A stretch of 64,000 nt of DNA from ZC4RG20 sp036381515 (GCA_036381515.1 DASVCR010000096.1:20762-84761); one strand, 5' to 3'; shown: positions 26,324 through 35,889, counted from the stretch's first letter. The notes: generated by a model from the sequence alone, not told the origin. Numbers and translations are program-made.

Positions 26324-27067
26324 CTAGTCGCCGAGCCAGCGCAGCGCCGCGACCGTCGTGTTGTCGCTGTACGGGTGATTCCGTGCGACGGCGCGTTCCG
26401 CGAGCACGCGCAGCGCCCGCTCGAGCGGCTGCGGCGGCCCGGAGAGCGCGGCGATCTCCGCGTCCTCGAGCCCGGCCCACAGGCCGTCGGAGCACGCGAG
26501 CAGCACGTCGCCCGGAGCGAGCTCCTTGCGGGCCGTGACGCTCATGTTCGGCAGCGGCGTGTCTCCGCCGAGGCAGCACTCGACGAAGTTGCGCATCGGG
26601 TGCGAGCGCATCTCGCGCTCACCGATCACGCCCTCGCGCCGCAGCAGCTCGACGTGGCTGTGGTCCCGAGTGCGCTCGCGGACGTTGCCGTCGCGCAGCT
26701 GGTAGATGCGGCTGTCGCCGACGTGCGCCCAGTACGCGCCGCCGTCCTGCACGAGGCACACCGCGCAGGTCGCGCGCGGCTTGTGGTCGATCGCGACGCC
26801 GCGGCCGAGCTCGACGACCTTCGCGTGCGCGAGGGCCAGCGAGATGGTCAGGAATCCCTGCGGATCGAAGACGGCCTCGCCTTCGTCCGCGAAGCACTGC
26901 TTCAGCGTCGCGACGGTCACCTCGGCCGCCTTCGCCCCTTCGGCGTGGCCGCCCATGCCGTCGACGACGATGAGCAGCGCCGACTTTCCTCGCGCCAGCA
27001 CGTCGACGCGGTCCTGATTGTCCTGTCGGTTCCCCGGGAGGCTGAGCTTCGAAAACTCAATGCGCAC
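26324..27067 (-). CDS. PP2C-type serine/threonine phosphatase
   Basis: A 247-residue cytoplasmic protein phosphatase of the bacterial PP2C (Stp1/PrpC) group. Metal-binding motifs are GNRQDNQDRVDV, VVDGMGGHAEGAKAA, AHVGDSRIYQLRDG and the C-terminal LACSDGLW and YSDNTTVAALRW. Substrates are unknown; a partner Ser/Thr kinase is not in the window. The GTG at 27067 (VRIEFSKLSLPG) is chosen because the 94 codons upstream in the open frame are Arg-rich without homology features. The gene is divergent from yicC, a common neighbour of such phosphatases in gammaproteobacteria. Confidence 0.88.
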   Translation of the reverse strand: MRIEFSKLSLPGNRQDNQDRVDVLARGKSALLIVVDGMGGHAEGAKAAEVTVATLKQCFADEGEAVFDPQGFLTISLALAHAKVVELGRGVAIDHKPRATCAVCLVQDGGAYWAHVGDSRIYQLRDGNVRERTRDHSHVELLRREGVIGEREMRSHPMRNFVECCLGGDTPLPNMSVTARKELAPGDVLLACSDGLWAGLEDAEIAALSGPPQPLERALRVLAERAVARNHPYSDNTTVAALRWLGD

Positions 27068-27360
27068 GGCGATATTCGCTCTTCGTTGTCGGTCGATGTG
27101 GTCGCGTTCGCGAGGGACGCGGGGCGCAATTCTGCTGGAAACCGATCGCACGATTCCGTCGAATACTACGCGAAATCGCGATGCGGCCGACCGACCGCCG
27201 GGAGTGTCTTCGAGCGCCCGATGAGCGTGCTGCGGCCGCGCATCGCTGCGGCGATCGTTCGTCGGACCGGCTCCTTTTGAGCCGCGAGCGCGATCGCGCC
27301 GTACCGGCCATGTGCGGGCTGCTAGACTAGGCGCGCAGTAGCTCAACACGGAATCCGACC

Positions 27361-28227
27361 TTGCCGCACAGCATGACAGGCTTCGCGGGCGCAGAGGCCG
27401 AGAGCCCGCCGTTCCGGCTGGCCTGGGAGCTGCGCAGCGTGAACCATCGTTTCCTCGACGTCTCGATTCGGCTGCCGGAGGAGCTGCGCGCGCTCGAGGC
27501 CGCGTGCCGCGACATCCTCGCGGAGCACGTCCGCCGCGGAAAGGTCGACTGCACGCTGAAGGTCAGCGTCGCGGACGATTCGAGCGGCGCCGCGGAGGTC
27601 GATGCCGCGGGCCTGGCCGCGCTCGCCGCGCTCGAGGGCCGCGTGAGGCAGGCCTTCCCGGAGGCCCGCCCTCTGACCGTTTACGAGGTGCTGCGCTGGC
27701 CGGGCGTGCTCAAGGAGCGCGAGCTCGATCTCGCAGCGCTCGAGGAGCCGGTCCGGAGGGCGCTGCGCGAGGCCGCCGCCACGCTCGAGGCGACGCGCGC
27801 GCGGGAGGGCGAGCGCCTCGCGGCGCTCGTCGAGGAACGGCTCGACGCGATCGTCGCGCGGCTCGCCGCCGTGCGGCCCGCCGTCGAGAGCGCGCAGGAG
27901 CGCTATCGGCAGAAGCTCGTCGAGCGGCTCGCGCGGCTCGACGTTCAGGCGCAGCCCGAGCGTCTAGAGCAAGAGCTCGTGCTCGTCGCGCAGCGTTTCG
28001 ACGTCAGCGAGGAGGTGGATCGGCTCGGCGCGCACGTCGTCGAGATGCGCGAGGTCCTGAAGCGCCGCGAGCCGATCGGCCGGCGGCTCGATTTCCTGAT
28101 CCAGGAGATGAACCGCGAAGCGAACACGCTCGGCTCCAAGGCGCAGGACGAGGAGCTGACGCGGACGGCCGTCGACCTCAAGGTCCTGATCGAGCAGATG
28201 CGCGAGCAGGTCCAGAACCTGGAGTAG
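27361..28227 (+). CDS. yicC: YicC/YloC family endoribonuclease-like protein
   Basis: A 288-residue YicC family protein. The conserved N-terminus MTGFAGAE...WELRSVNHRFLDVSIRLPEELRALE and the C-terminal DUF1732 segment RLDFLIQEMNREANTLGSKAQDEELTRTAVDLKVLIEQMREQVQNLE are both intact. Members have been linked to RNA cleavage (sRNA turnover) and stationary-phase survival. The TTG at 27361 gives MPHSMTGFA, aligning with E. coli YicC (MIRSMTAYA); an ATG at 27373 is the alternative. It heads a same-strand run with gmk, rpoZ, spoT, ridA and recG. Confidence 0.93.
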   Translation: MPHSMTGFAGAEAESPPFRLAWELRSVNHRFLDVSIRLPEELRALEAACRDILAEHVRRGKVDCTLKVSVADDSSGAAEVDAAGLAALAALEGRVRQAFPEARPLTVYEVLRWPGVLKERELDLAALEEPVRRALREAAATLEATRAREGERLAALVEERLDAIVARLAAVRPAVESAQERYRQKLVERLARLDVQAQPERLEQELVLVAQRFDVSEEVDRLGAHVVEMREVLKRREPIGRRLDFLIQEMNREANTLGSKAQDEELTRTAVDLKVLIEQMREQVQNLE

Positions 28228-28229
28228 GC

Positions 28230-28910
28230 ATGAGCGAGGATCGTCACGCGCGGGGACGTCTGGTCGTGCTCGCCGCGCCGTCCGGCGCCGGCAAGACGAC
28301 GCTCGTTCGCGCGCTGCTCGAGCGCGTGCCGAATCTGCGGTTCTCCGTCTCGTACACGACGCGCAGGCCGCGGCCCGGCGAGCGCGACGGCGTCGACTAC
28401 TTTTTCGTAAGCCCGGACGAGTTCCGCGAGATGGTCCGGCGCGGCGAGTTCCTCGAGCACGCGCAGGTGTTCGACCACTGGTACGGCACGTCTCGCGAGC
28501 ACGTCGACGCGCTGCTCCGCACCGGCGCGTCCGTGCTGCTCGAGATCGACTGGCAGGGCGCGCGGCAGGTCCGCGAGCGCGCGCCGGACGCCGTCACCGT
28601 GTTCATCCTGCCGCCGTGCGTCGCCGCGCTCGAGTCCCGGCTGAAGCACCGCGGCAGCGATCCGCCGGAGGTCATCGCGCGTCGGCTCCGCGACGCCGTC
28701 GGCGACATGACGCACTGGAACGAATTCGGCTACGTCGTGGTCAATGACGACCTCGAGCGTGCGGCGGACGAGCTCGCCGAGATCGTCGCGGGCGGCGGCG
28801 CGCGGCACCGCACGGACGCGCCCGGCGTCGCCGAGCGCGTCGCGAGGGTGTTCGCGGACGCCTGCACGGCACCCGGGACGGGCCTGCCCGAGGCTCGCGA
28901 GGTTCCTTAG
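28230..28910 (+). CDS. gmk: Guanylate kinase
   Basis: Phosphorylates GMP to GDP. The 226-residue protein has the P-loop APSGAGKTT (about 16-24), the GMP-binding SVSYTTRRPRPGERDGVDYFFV and EFLEHAQVFDHWYGT, and DWQGARQVR. A GGAGTAGG Shine-Dalgarno overlaps the yicC stop two bases upstream of the ATG, so the two genes are coupled. The C-terminal roughly 25 residues (ACTAPGTGLPEAREVP) extend beyond the usual end. Confidence 0.96.
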   Translation: MSEDRHARGRLVVLAAPSGAGKTTLVRALLERVPNLRFSVSYTTRRPRPGERDGVDYFFVSPDEFREMVRRGEFLEHAQVFDHWYGTSREHVDALLRTGASVLLEIDWQGARQVRERAPDAVTVFILPPCVAALESRLKHRGSDPPEVIARRLRDAVGDMTHWNEFGYVVVNDDLERAADELAEIVAGGGARHRTDAPGVAERVARVFADACTAPGTGLPEAREVP

Positions 28911-28962
28911 TCGCCCGCCGCGCGCTTGGAGTACACTGTTCTATCCCTCAAGGAGGTGAGAG

Positions 28963-29265
28963 ATGGCCCGAATCACGGTCGAGGATTGCACGCGGCACGT
29001 GCCGAACATGTTCCAGCTCGTGCTGGTCGCCGCGAAGCGCGCGCGCCAGCTCGCGAACGGCGCACAACCGCTGGTCGAGTGGGAGAACGACAAGCCGACG
29101 GTCGTCGCGCTGCGCGAGATCGCCGAGGGGTACATCGATTCCCGGATCCTCGAGGAGCGGGATCAGCCGGTCGAGGACCTGCTCGAGCTCGACAAGACGC
29201 CCCCGCCGGCGTTGATCCCCGACGACCTGCTTTCGCCGCGGCCGCCGCTCGCAGGCTCCGAGTGA
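28963..29265 (+). CDS. rpoZ: RNA polymerase omega subunit
   Basis: A 100-residue omega subunit that stabilises beta' in RNA polymerase and forms part of one ppGpp binding site. The start MARITVEDCTRHVPNMFQLVLVAAKRARQLANG is canonical, as is the WENDKPTVVALREIAEGYI segment. A near-perfect AAGGAGGTGAG Shine-Dalgarno precedes the ATG. The acidic, proline-rich tail is normal for the family. It lies immediately upstream of spoT, the standard gammaproteobacterial arrangement. Confidence 0.97.
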   Translation: MARITVEDCTRHVPNMFQLVLVAAKRARQLANGAQPLVEWENDKPTVVALREIAEGYIDSRILEERDQPVEDLLELDKTPPPALIPDDLLSPRPPLAGSE

Positions 29266-29306
29266 CGCGCGCTGCGGGGCAGGGCGGCAGGCGATGAGGG
29301 GCGCCG

Positions 29307-31466
29307 ATGATAGGAGGCGCGATTCGCGAGAGACGGCTTCCGGTCGTCCGCCGCGCTGACGACCACGGTTTCGGCGAGCTCTTGACCCGCCTCGCCGCCT
29401 ATTTGCCCGAAGAAGACCTCGAAGGCGTCGTCGAAGCCCACGATTTCGCCGCGAAGGCCCACGAGGGCCAGAACCGTCGCAGCGGCGAGCCGTACATCTC
29501 CCATCCGATCGCGGTCGCGCAGATCCTCGCGGGGCTGAACCTCGATCCGGGCTCGATCAAGGCCGCGCTGCTGCACGACGTCCTCGAGGACACGCCGGCG
29601 ACGCTCGCCGAGATCAAGGCCTGCTTCGGCGACGACGTCGCGCTCCTCGTCGACGGCGTCAGCAAGCTGGATCAGCTCCGGTTCGACAGCGCCGCCGAGG
29701 CGCAGGCGGAAAGCTTCCGCAAGATGCTCCTCGCGATGGTGCAGGATCTGCGCGTGATCCTCGTGAAGCTGGCGGACCGCACGCACAACATGCGCACGAT
29801 CGGCGCGCTGCCGCGCGAGAAGCAGCGGCGCATCGCCCGCGAGACGCTCGAGATCTACGCGCCGATCGCGAACCGGCTCGGCATCTACAGCCTGAAGATC
29901 GAGCTCGAGGACCTGGGCTTCAAGACGCTCTATCCGTTCCGCTACCGCGTGCTCGAGCGCGCGCTTCGCCGCGCCCGCGGCAACCAGCGCCAGCCGCTGC
30001 GCCGGATCGAGAGCCGCTTCGAGGACGAGCTCGAGGCGAACGGCATCAAGGCGCGCGTGACGGGGCGCGAGAAGCACCTGTACAGCATCTACAAGAAGAT
30101 GCTGCGCAAGCACGCGCATCTCGCCGAGATCGTCGACGTGTTCGGCATCCGCATCATCGTTCCCGACGTCGACAGCTGCTATCGCGTGCTCGGGCTCGCG
30201 CATCAGCTCTACAAGCCGATGCCGGGCCGCTTCAAGGACTACATCGCGATCCCGCGCGTCAACGGCTACCAGTCGCTGCACACGACCCTGTTCGGCCCGA
30301 ACGGCGTGCCGCTCGAGGTGCAGATCCGCACGGAGGAGATGGACAAGGTGGCCGAGCGCGGCGTCGCCGCGCACTGGCAGTACAAGGCCGTCGACAAGCA
30401 CACGTACAGCACCGAGGAGCGGGCCCGCGAGTGGCTCGCGGGGCTCATGGAGATGCAGCACTCGGCGAACTCCGAGGAGTTCCTCGAGGCGGTCAAGGTC
30501 GACCTGTTCCCGGACAAGGTGTACGTGTTCACGCCGAAGGGCGACATCATGCGGCTGCCGCGCGGCGCGACCGCGGTCGACTTCGCGTACGCCGTTCACA
30601 CGGACGTCGGCAACCGCTGCGTCGCGGCGAAGATCGATCGGCGCCTCGTGCCGCTCAAGACGCCGCTCGGCAACGGCCAGACGGTCGAGATCATCACCGC
30701 GCGCGGCGCGCGGCCGAACCCGAACTGGGTCAACTTCGTCGCGACCGCGAAGGCGCGGAACGCGATCCGCGCGTATTTGAAGAACCTGCGGCGCGACGAA
30801 GCCCGCGAGCTCGGCCGCCGGCTCCTGGGCCAGGCCCTGCGTCCGTACTCGATCAGCCTGCGCCGCCTGCCGAAGGCGCGCGTCGCCTCGCTCCTTCACG
30901 AGCTCGGGCTCGACGACATGGGGACGCTCTACGAGCAGCTCGGGCTCGGCGAGCGGCTCGCGCCGGTCGTCGCCGGCATGCTCGCGCAGCACGACGGCGA
31001 CGACACCGAGCTTGCGCAGAAGCGGAAGCCCTTGGAGATCGCGGGCACGGAAGGGCTCGTCGTCAACTATGCGCGCTGCTGCTACCCGATCCCGGGCGAC
31101 GAGATCATCGGCTTCATGTCGAGCGGACGGGGCATCGTGATCCATCGCACGACGTGCGGGAACCTCGCCGAATACCGGAAGCAGCCGTCGAAGTGGATTC
31201 CGGTCAACTGGAAGAACAACGTCGAGGGCGAGTTCCTGTCGGAGATCCAGGTGCGCACGCTCGACCGCGTCGGGCTCCTCGCCGAGGTCGCCGGCAAGAT
31301 CTCCGCGACGCACACGAACATCGACCACGTCCGCGTCGATACCGAAGGCGATGCGTCCGCGCTGCTCTTCAGGCTGAAGGTGAAGGACCGCAAGCAGCTC
31401 GCGCACGTGCTGCGCAGCATTCGCACGATCCCCGGCGTCGTCCGCGTGACGCGCGGGACCGGTTGA
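29307..31466 (+). CDS. spoT: Bifunctional (p)ppGpp synthetase/hydrolase
   Basis: Controls the stringent-response alarmone (p)ppGpp. The 719-residue protein has an N-terminal hydrolase domain (HD at H90-D91 in LLHDVLEDTP; LADRTHNMRTIGAL). The synthetase domain carries an RFKD motif (308-311), diagnostic of bifunctional SpoT/Rel rather than RelA, then NGYQSLHTTLFGPNG and VQIRTEEMD. A TGS domain (VYVFTPKGDIMRLPRGATAVDFAY), a zinc-finger/helical region with YARCCYPIPGDEI and a C-terminal ACT domain (RVGLLAEVAGKISATHTNIDHV) complete it. No relA is in the window. Confidence 0.96.
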   Translation: MIGGAIRERRLPVVRRADDHGFGELLTRLAAYLPEEDLEGVVEAHDFAAKAHEGQNRRSGEPYISHPIAVAQILAGLNLDPGSIKAALLHDVLEDTPATLAEIKACFGDDVALLVDGVSKLDQLRFDSAAEAQAESFRKMLLAMVQDLRVILVKLADRTHNMRTIGALPREKQRRIARETLEIYAPIANRLGIYSLKIELEDLGFKTLYPFRYRVLERALRRARGNQRQPLRRIESRFEDELEANGIKARVTGREKHLYSIYKKMLRKHAHLAEIVDVFGIRIIVPDVDSCYRVLGLAHQLYKPMPGRFKDYIAIPRVNGYQSLHTTLFGPNGVPLEVQIRTEEMDKVAERGVAAHWQYKAVDKHTYSTEERAREWLAGLMEMQHSANSEEFLEAVKVDLFPDKVYVFTPKGDIMRLPRGATAVDFAYAVHTDVGNRCVAAKIDRRLVPLKTPLGNGQTVEIITARGARPNPNWVNFVATAKARNAIRAYLKNLRRDEARELGRRLLGQALRPYSISLRRLPKARVASLLHELGLDDMGTLYEQLGLGERLAPVVAGMLAQHDGDDTELAQKRKPLEIAGTEGLVVNYARCCYPIPGDEIIGFMSSGRGIVIHRTTCGNLAEYRKQPSKWIPVNWKNNVEGEFLSEIQVRTLDRVGLLAEVAGKISATHTNIDHVRVDTEGDASALLFRLKVKDRKQLAHVLRSIRTIPGVVRVTRGTG

Positions 31467-31476
31467 AGGACGGAGC

Positions 31477-31869
31477 ATGGCAGAAGAGAAAGAAATCATC
31501 CGCACGCCGCGGGCGCCGGCCGCGATCGGCACGTACAGCCAGGCGGTCAAGACGGGCCGCACTGTGTTCCTGTCTGGGCAGATCCCGCTCGATCCGCAGA
31601 CGATGGAGCTCGTCGACGGCGACATCCGCGCGCAGATCCGGCAGGCGTTCGAGAACCTCGCGGCCGTCGCGGAGGCGAGCGGCGGGTCGCTCGCCGACGC
31701 GGTCCGGGTCACGGTCTACCTGACGGATCTCGCGCATTTCCCCGTCGTCAACAAGATCATGGCGCAGTATTTCGCGGAGCCTTATCCCGCGCGGGCGGCG
31801 ATCGGCGTCGCGGCGCTGCCGCGGGGGGCGGCGGTGGAGGTGGACGCGATCCTCGTGCTCGCCGGATGA
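31477..31869 (+). CDS. ridA: RidA family enamine/imine deaminase
   Basis: A 130-residue YjgF/YER057c/UK114 protein that hydrolyses reactive enamines such as 2-aminoacrylate released by PLP enzymes. The conserved IGTYSQAVKTGRTVFLSGQIPLDP and the C-terminal YPARAAIGVAALPRGAAVEVDAILVL, with the catalytic Arg in P-A-R, are present. It follows spoT by 10 bases and its stop overlaps the recG start as ATGA, the spoT-ridA-recG order seen in many gammaproteobacteria. Confidence 0.95.
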   Translation: MAEEKEIIRTPRAPAAIGTYSQAVKTGRTVFLSGQIPLDPQTMELVDGDIRAQIRQAFENLAAVAEASGGSLADAVRVTVYLTDLAHFPVVNKIMAQYFAEPYPARAAIGVAALPRGAAVEVDAILVLAG

Positions 31870-34016
31870 GCGGTGGCTCAGCCGCTCGCGGTGGAGCTCG
31901 GTCGGCTTCGGTGCGTGCGGTGAGCCGAGAACCGTTCCGGCGGACACACGAGGACGTGCTCGAGCGACCGGTCGCGACGCTGCACGGCGTCGGTGCGACG
32001 GTCGCCGCGCAGCTGAAGCGGCTGGGCATCGAGCGCATCGGCGACGCGCTGCTGCTGCTGCCGCAGCGCTACGAGGACCGCACCGAGATTCGTCCGCTCG
32101 GGAGCCTGCGCCCGGGCGAGAAGGTGCTCGTCGAGGGCACCGTCGAGCTGACCGAGGTCACTTTCCGCCGCCGGAGGTCGCTCCTTTGCCGGATCACGGA
32201 CCGGACCGGCGCGCTGACGCTCAGGTTTTTCCATTTCAATGCGGGGCAGCAGCAGCGGCTCGCGCGCGGCGCGCGGCTTCGCTGCTTCGGCGAGGTGCGC
32301 AGCGGGCCGACCGGGCTCGAGATGATCCATCCCGAATGGCGCACGATCGGCCGGGACGACGAGCCGGCCGAGCGCACGATGACGCCGATCTATCCGTCGA
32401 CCGAGGGACTGCGTCAGCAGCGGTTGCGGCAGATCGTCGGCCAGGCCTTGGCGATCGTGGAGCGCAATCCCTTGCCCGATCCGCTCGCGGAGCTCCTGCC
32501 CGCGGGCTGGCCGCCGCTGACCGACGCGCTCGTGTCGCTGCATCGGCCGCCGCCCGGCGCGGATTTCGACGCGCTCGCCGCCGGACGTCATCCGTGGCAG
32601 CGGCGCATCGCGCTCGAGGAGCTGATCGCGCAGCGGCTCTCCCTGAAGCGTCTGTCCCTCGGCGCCGAGGGCGAGCGCGCGCCGCCGATCGAGGACGTCG
32701 ACGCGCGCCTGCCGCGCTTCGAGGCCGCGCTGCCGTTCGCGCTGACGCGCGCGCAGCGGACCGCGCTCGACGAGATCCTTGCGGATCTCGAGCAGACGCG
32801 GCCGATGCACCGGCTGCTGCAGGGCGACGTCGGCTCCGGCAAGACGGTCGTCGCGGCCGCCGCGGCGCTCGTCGCGACGTCGGCGGGTTACCAGGCGGCC
32901 GTGATGGCGCCGACGGAGCTTCTCGCCGAGCAGCACTTCGCGAGCTTCTCGGCGTGGCTCGCGCCGCTCGGCGTCGAGTGCGCGCTGCTGACAGGATCGC
33001 TCGGCGCGGCGGCGCGCGCCGACGTGCTCGCGAGGATCGAGTCCGGCGACGTCGCGGTCGTCGTCGGCACGCACGCGCTGTTCCAGCAGACCGTGAGCTT
33101 CGCGCGGCTCGCGCTCGTGATCGTCGACGAGCAGCACCGCTTCGGGGTGCGCCAGCGGCTCGAGCTCAAGAAGAAGGGCGAGTCGGGCGGCACCGTACCG
33201 CATCAGCTGATCATGACCGCGACGCCGATCCCGCGGACCCTCGCGATGACGGCGTACGCGGATCTCGACTGCTCGATCATCGACGAGCTGCCGGCGGGAC
33301 GCCGTCCGGTGCGGACCGTCGTGCTGCCCGAGAGCCGCCGCGCGGAGCTCGTCGAGCGGATCGGCGCGCATTGCCGCGCCGGGCGCCAGGCGTACTGGGT
33401 CTGCCCGCTGATCGACGAGTCCGACGCCGTCGAGTCGAGCGCCGCGAACAGCCTCGCCGACGAGCTCGCCGCGGCGCTGCCCGAGGTGCCGATCGGCCTC
33501 GTCCACGGCCGCATGAAGGCCGCGGAGAAGGAGGCCGTGATGCGCGCGTTCAAGCAGGGCGACGTCCGCCTGCTCGTCGCGACGACCGTGATCGAGGTGG
33601 GCGTCGACGTGCCGAACGCGACCTTGATGGTCATCGAGAACTCCGAGCGCATGGGGCTCGCGCAGCTGCATCAGCTGCGCGGCCGCGTCGGCCGCGGCCA
33701 GCTCGAGTCGAGCTGCGTGCTGCTCTACCGGCCGCCGCTGTCGGACGTCGCGCGTCAGCGGCTCGACCTGATGCGCCGCACGAACGACGGCTTCGAGGTC
33801 GCGCAGAAGGACCTCGAGCTGCGCGGGCCGGGCGAGGTGCTCGGCACGCGGCAGACCGGCATCGTGCAGCTCAAGGTCGCGAACCTGCTGCGCGATGCGG
33901 ACCTCCTGCCGGACGTGATCCGGATCTCGGACCTGCTCCTCGAGCGGCATCCCGAGCGGGCCGACACGCTGATCCGCCGGTGGGTCCACGGCGCGCACGA
34001 GTACGCGAAAGTGTGA
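31866..34016 (+). CDS. recG: ATP-dependent DNA helicase RecG
   Basis: Superfamily 2 helicase that regresses stalled forks and branch-migrates Holliday junctions. The 716-residue protein has the N-terminal wedge/OB domain (LLLLPQRYEDRTEIRPLGSLRPGEKVLVEGTV), Walker A GDVGSGKT (320-327), the DEQH box (421-424), TATPIPRTLAMTAYADLD, and helicase C motifs ending QLRGRVGRG with the TRG-motif region RTNDGFEVAQKDLELRGPGEVLGTRQTG. The first roughly 25 residues are low-complexity but the ATGA overlap with ridA supports this start. Confidence 0.96.
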   Translation: MSGGSAARGGARSASVRAVSREPFRRTHEDVLERPVATLHGVGATVAAQLKRLGIERIGDALLLLPQRYEDRTEIRPLGSLRPGEKVLVEGTVELTEVTFRRRRSLLCRITDRTGALTLRFFHFNAGQQQRLARGARLRCFGEVRSGPTGLEMIHPEWRTIGRDDEPAERTMTPIYPSTEGLRQQRLRQIVGQALAIVERNPLPDPLAELLPAGWPPLTDALVSLHRPPPGADFDALAAGRHPWQRRIALEELIAQRLSLKRLSLGAEGERAPPIEDVDARLPRFEAALPFALTRAQRTALDEILADLEQTRPMHRLLQGDVGSGKTVVAAAAALVATSAGYQAAVMAPTELLAEQHFASFSAWLAPLGVECALLTGSLGAAARADVLARIESGDVAVVVGTHALFQQTVSFARLALVIVDEQHRFGVRQRLELKKKGESGGTVPHQLIMTATPIPRTLAMTAYADLDCSIIDELPAGRRPVRTVVLPESRRAELVERIGAHCRAGRQAYWVCPLIDESDAVESSAANSLADELAAALPEVPIGLVHGRMKAAEKEAVMRAFKQGDVRLLVATTVIEVGVDVPNATLMVIENSERMGLAQLHQLRGRVGRGQLESSCVLLYRPPLSDVARQRLDLMRRTNDGFEVAQKDLELRGPGEVLGTRQTGIVQLKVANLLRDADLLPDVIRISDLLLERHPERADTLIRRWVHGAHEYAKV

Positions 34017-34129
34017 CGGCGCGCAGACTCCGCGCGCGGACATCGCGGCCCGACTCCGGCACCATTGCGGGTCCAGGCGGGCTCCCGGGCGCCCGCCTGC
34101 GCGGCACGCACCTTTAGAATGACGGGCGC

Positions 34130-35101
34130 ATGAAGACGCGGACGGACGGAGAGGCGGCGACACTGTCGACGTGGAATCGGGCGGGCCTCGCCGTGCGCCG
34201 CGCGATGAGCTACGTCGAGCTGATCCTCGAGCATTACGGCAAGTACGGCCGGCTGATGCGGCTGCACCGGCCGATCGGCATCTGGCTGCTGCTGTGGCCG
34301 ACGCTCTGGGCGCTGTGGCTCGCCGGCGCCGGCATGCCGGACCCGAAGGTGTTCGCCGTGTTCGTCCTCGGCACGATCGTGATGCGCTCGGCGGGCTGCA
34401 TCATCAACGACTTCGCGGACCGCGGGATCGATCCGCACGTCCGCCGCACGGCGGATCGGCCGCTCGCGACCGGGGAGGTCGCGCCCGGGGAGGCGCTGAT
34501 CCTGTTCTTCGGCCTGATGCTGATCGCGCTCGGCCTCGTGCTGACGCTGAATCGCCTGACGTTGTGGCTCGCGGTCGCCGGCGCCGTCGTCGCCGTGCTC
34601 TATCCGTTCACGAAACGCTGGCTGTCCGCGCCGCAGTTCGTGCTCGGCATCGCGTTCTCGTGGGGCGTGCCGATGGCCTACGCGGCCGAGCTCGGCGAGA
34701 TCCCGCGGATCGGCTGGCTGCTGTTCGTGTCGACGATCGTCTGGGTCGTGATCTACGACACGGAGTACGCGATGGCCGATCGCGACGACGACCTCGCGAT
34801 CGGCGTGAACTCGACGGCCGTTCTGCTCGGCGACATGGACCGGACCGCGATCGCCGCGATGCAGGCGCTGTTCCTGCTCGCGCTCCTGCTCGTCGGACAC
34901 AACGCCGAGCTCGGCGCGTGGTATTTCGGCAGCCTCGGCGTCGCGCTCCTGCTGTTCCTCTATCAGCAGTTCCTGATCCGCGACCGGGAGCCCGAAGGCT
35001 GCATTCGGGCGTTCCTGAACAACGCGTGGGTCGGCGGCTGCGTGTTCGCGGGGATCCTCCTCGATTACGTGTTCCGCGCTGCGGCGCCGGGCGGCGGCTG
35101 A
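34130..35101 (+). CDS. ubiA: 4-hydroxybenzoate polyprenyltransferase
   Basis: Integral membrane prenyltransferase joining the polyprenyl tail to 4-hydroxybenzoate in ubiquinone synthesis. Both Asp-rich motifs are present: INDFADRGIDPHV (first N/D-x-x-x-D) and YDTEYAMADRDDD (second D-x-x-x-D). About eight to nine hydrophobic spans follow LMRLHRPIGIWLLLWPTLWAL. A later ATG at 34205 (MSYVELILEHYGKY) fits the family N-terminus better than the annotated ATG. No chorismate lyase gene (ubiC) lies beside it. A TAGAAT hexamer just before the ATG may be its -10. Its end overlaps the convergent comF by 37 bases. Confidence 0.94.
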   Translation: MKTRTDGEAATLSTWNRAGLAVRRAMSYVELILEHYGKYGRLMRLHRPIGIWLLLWPTLWALWLAGAGMPDPKVFAVFVLGTIVMRSAGCIINDFADRGIDPHVRRTADRPLATGEVAPGEALILFFGLMLIALGLVLTLNRLTLWLAVAGAVVAVLYPFTKRWLSAPQFVLGIAFSWGVPMAYAAELGEIPRIGWLLFVSTIVWVVIYDTEYAMADRDDDLAIGVNSTAVLLGDMDRTAIAAMQALFLLALLLVGHNAELGAWYFGSLGVALLLFLYQQFLIRDREPEGCIRAFLNNAWVGGCVFAGILLDYVFRAAAPGGG

Positions 35102-35889
35102 GCGCCGGCCTCATCGACGCGGCGCGTCCTCGCGCTCGGCGACGCCGTCGGCCGCTCGGCTCGGGGTCGCGCGGCCTGCGATCGCGGCGAGCGCACGGTT
35201 CGTGCGACGGCCCATGCCTCGACGCGGACCGCGCCCGCGCGCCGGAGTTCCGCGGCGAGCGCGTTGACCGTCGCGCCCGTCGTGATCACGTCGTCCACGA
35301 TCGCGACCCGGGCGCCGGTCAGATCGACGTCGACCGCGAACGCGTGCTCGACGTTCGCGGCCCGCTCGCGGGCGCGGAGCCGCGACTGCGGCGCCGCCGC
35401 CTCGGTGCGGCGCGCCGCCGCCGGCGCGAGCGGAATGCGAAGCGCGGAGGACAACGTCCGCGCGATCTCGGTCGCCTGGTTGTACCCGCGCGCGAGCAGG
35501 CGGCGGCGATGCAGCGGCACGGGCACGAGCAGGTCGACGTTCCGTGTCTCGTCCGCGGCACGCGCGGCGACGTCGGGCTCGACGAGCAGTGCGAGCGCGC
35601 GGCCGAGCATCCGCCCCTGGCCGAACTTGAGCGCCTGCAGAAAGCCGTCGATCGGCGGCGCGTACTCGAACGGCGCGACGATCCGGTCGACATGCCACGC
35701 CGAGCTCTCGCGCGGGCAGCGGCCGACCGGGCGGGGCAGGCCGCACGTCGCGCACGGCAGCGGGATCGCCGGCATGCCGCCGCGGCAGCCTTCACAAAAG
35801 CCCCCGTCGGTCGAGCCGCCGCACGACGGGCAGCGCTCGGCGAAGCACACGCGCGCGAGCGCGGCGACGAATCGGGAGGCGGCGCTCAA
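35065..35889 (-). CDS. comF: ComF family phosphoribosyltransferase-like protein
   Basis: A 274-residue ComF/GntX homologue. The N-terminus carries a zinc-ribbon (CPSCGG, CEGC, CATCG). The PRPP-binding loop VAIVDDVITTGATVNALAAEL marks the type I phosphoribosyltransferase fold, and LLVPVPLHRRRLLARGYNQATEIAR is the ComF signature. Homologues are needed for DNA uptake and transformation, although the enzymatic role is unclear. The TTG at 35889 has AGAGGG about 8 bases upstream. A basic, Arg/Ala/Pro-rich tail of about 40 residues reaches past the usual end and overlaps ubiA. It is divergent from bioB. Confidence 0.85.
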   Translation of the reverse strand: MSAASRFVAALARVCFAERCPSCGGSTDGGFCEGCRGGMPAIPLPCATCGLPRPVGRCPRESSAWHVDRIVAPFEYAPPIDGFLQALKFGQGRMLGRALALLVEPDVAARAADETRNVDLLVPVPLHRRRLLARGYNQATEIARTLSSALRIPLAPAAARRTEAAAPQSRLRARERAANVEHAFAVDVDLTGARVAIVDDVITTGATVNALAAELRRAGAVRVEAWAVARTVRSPRSQAARPRAERPTASPSARTRRVDEAGAQPPPGAAARNT

